Part shown: piece after piece, positions 63,331 through 64,000 of the stretch
Layout of the letters: each line of letters starts with the position of its first letter
Position numbering within the stretch: position 1 is the first letter of the stretch
Assembly: GCA_900316965.1 (NCBI GenBank)
Contig: ONEY01000007.1
Location: 1 to 64,000 of the forward strand
Direction of reading: 5' to 3'
Length of the DNA: 64,000 nt
DNA from: an uncultured Bacteroidales bacterium
GTDB taxonomy: Bacteria; Bacteroidota; Bacteroidia; Bacteroidales; P3
Program-made: the position numbers and the translations under genes
The notes under the pieces: model-generated
Seen by the model: the letters and a program-made list of their open reading frames with translations, nothing else
The model's database searches: none
What the model was told of the DNA's origin: nothing

Positions 63331-64000
63331 ATGACAATCAAAGATCTTGAACCGAAAGCATTGTGGAGCAATTTCTACTCCCTCACCCGTTGCCCCCGCC
63401 CCTCAAAGCATGAAGAGGCTGTCCGCGACTTCCTCGTCAAGTGGGCAAAAAGCAAAAAAATCGACTGCCGCGTCGACAAGGTTGGTAACGTGATTATGAC
63501 CAAACCCGCCACCAAGGGCATGGAGAAACGTTGCCCCGTCGTCCTTCAAGCTCACATGGATATGGTGCCTCAGGCTCGCGCAGGTAAAGTGCACGACTTC
63601 CTCAAAGATCCTATCGAAACCAAAATCGTCGATGACTGGGTTTACGCTTGCGACACTACCCTCGGCGCCGACGACGGCCTCGGCGTTGCTGCCATCATGG
63701 CTGTCTTCGAGTCCAAAACCATCAAACACGGCCCTCTCGAGGCTCTTATCACCACCGACGAGGAAACTGGCATGACTGGCGCCTTTGGCCTCAAGGCAGG
63801 CGAACTCAAGGGTGAATTCCTCCTCAACCTCGACTCCGAAACCGAAGGCGAACTCTATGTCGGCTGCGCCGGCGGCATCGACGCCACTATGTCTATACCC
63901 TACGCCACCGAAAAGGCTCCCAAGAACTACTGCGCCTACAAGCTCTCTCTCGGCGGCCTCAAGGGCGGCCACTCGGGCATGGAAATCAACACCGGCCGCG
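63331..64000 (+). CDS. pepD: aminoacyl-histidine dipeptidase, cut by window end
   Basis: 223 codons of a M20C peptidase that splits dipeptides such as Xaa-His. The start MTIKDLEPKALWSNFYSLT, the metal-site HMDMVPQ, the TLGADDGLGVAA motif (metal and catalytic Asp) and TTDEETGMTGA are intact. The frame is open to the window edge, so roughly half the ~485-residue family length is missing. A full consensus promoter precedes it. It would complete peptide use alongside the secreted protease. Confidence 0.92.
   Translation, partial: MTIKDLEPKALWSNFYSLTRCPRPSKHEEAVRDFLVKWAKSKKIDCRVDKVGNVIMTKPATKGMEKRCPVVLQAHMDMVPQARAGKVHDFLKDPIETKIVDDWVYACDTTLGADDGLGVAAIMAVFESKTIKHGPLEALITTDEETGMTGAFGLKAGELKGEFLLNLDSETEGELYVGCAGGIDATMSIPYATEKAPKNYCAYKLSLGGLKGGHSGMEINTGR

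Noticed and set aside
1..64000. tRNA, rRNA, CRISPR array or phage genes
   Set aside because: Read for T-loop and repeat-spacer patterns and for integrase or phage proteins; none was recognised, though a dedicated scan could still find a weak one.

Overview
The window comes from a Bacteroidota (Bacteroidales-type) chromosome. Five kinds of evidence point there. Several promoters carry the family-specific -7 box TAnnTTTG (two also have a TTTG -33 box exactly 19 bp upstream). Shine-Dalgarno sequences are nearly absent. There is a complete MoxR-DUF58-Bat operon. Three secreted proteins end in type IX secretion (T9SS) sorting domains, and GldB, WG-repeat, DUF349, DUF3127 and DUF2461 proteins typical of the phylum are present. 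A gingipain-like protease, a peptidylarginine-deiminase-like enzyme, a 3-keto-5-aminohexanoate cleavage enzyme and a butyrate kinase suggest a protein- and amino-acid-fermenting anaerobe. Genus and species cannot be fixed from this sequence. No rRNA, tRNA, CRISPR array or intact insertion sequence was recognised.

Layout. 1-215: four helically phased GTTTACAC repeats and a terminator. 216-3735 (minus): a caspase-fold protein, a RseC-like membrane protein and a WG-repeat protein. 3760-12631 (minus): moxR, DUF58, a BatA-upstream membrane protein, batA, batB, batC, batD and batE. 12843-19122 (plus): a large T9SS-exported propeller protein, tyrS and an MFS transporter, each with its own promoter or terminator. 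19531-20573 (minus): DUF2461 and a lipoprotein. 20901-29638 (plus): ferritin, secA, an outer-membrane barrel, a TonB receptor, an HMA-like protein and hydE. 29747-36677 (minus): small secreted proteins, trmH, then a close-packed run of kce, a PPAD-like deiminase, tatD and a glycosyltransferase. 36926-41820 (plus): an EnvC-like protein, a flavodoxin/ferredoxin/GNAT/Nudix fusion, carbonic anhydrase and corA. 41952-43003 (minus): 5-formyl-THF cyclo-ligase and DUF3127. 43317-45371 (plus): a small membrane protein and an NlpC/P60-CapA fusion. 45557-50232 (minus): lpxH, a lipoprotein, a short aroC, an FKBP isomerase and buk. 50779-53325 (plus): mltD, divIC/ftsB-like and an NlpC/P60 lipoprotein. 53482-63142 (minus): a gingipain-like protease, a lipid kinase, gldB, DUF349, a hypothetical protein and a radical SAM protein. 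63331 to the end: pepD, cut by the window edge.

How the genes fit together. Much of the window serves the cell envelope: SecA export, T9SS cargo and GldB, lipid A (LpxH), and wall cutting and division (MltD, two NlpC/P60 proteins, EnvC-like, FtsB-like). A second theme is extracellular proteolysis feeding amino-acid fermentation. The gingipain-like protease, the deiminase and PepD release or modify peptides and amino acids. Kce belongs to lysine fermentation and butyrate kinase makes ATP at the end of butyrate formation.

The least ordinary items are the four-part redox/acetyltransferase/NudC fusion at 38334-40139, the PPAD-like enzyme in a lysine-fermentation gene run, the caspase-fold protein with Ser at the usual Cys position, the NlpC/P60-CapA fusion, the SSB-like tail on DUF3127, and the A17 tract in the corA promoter.
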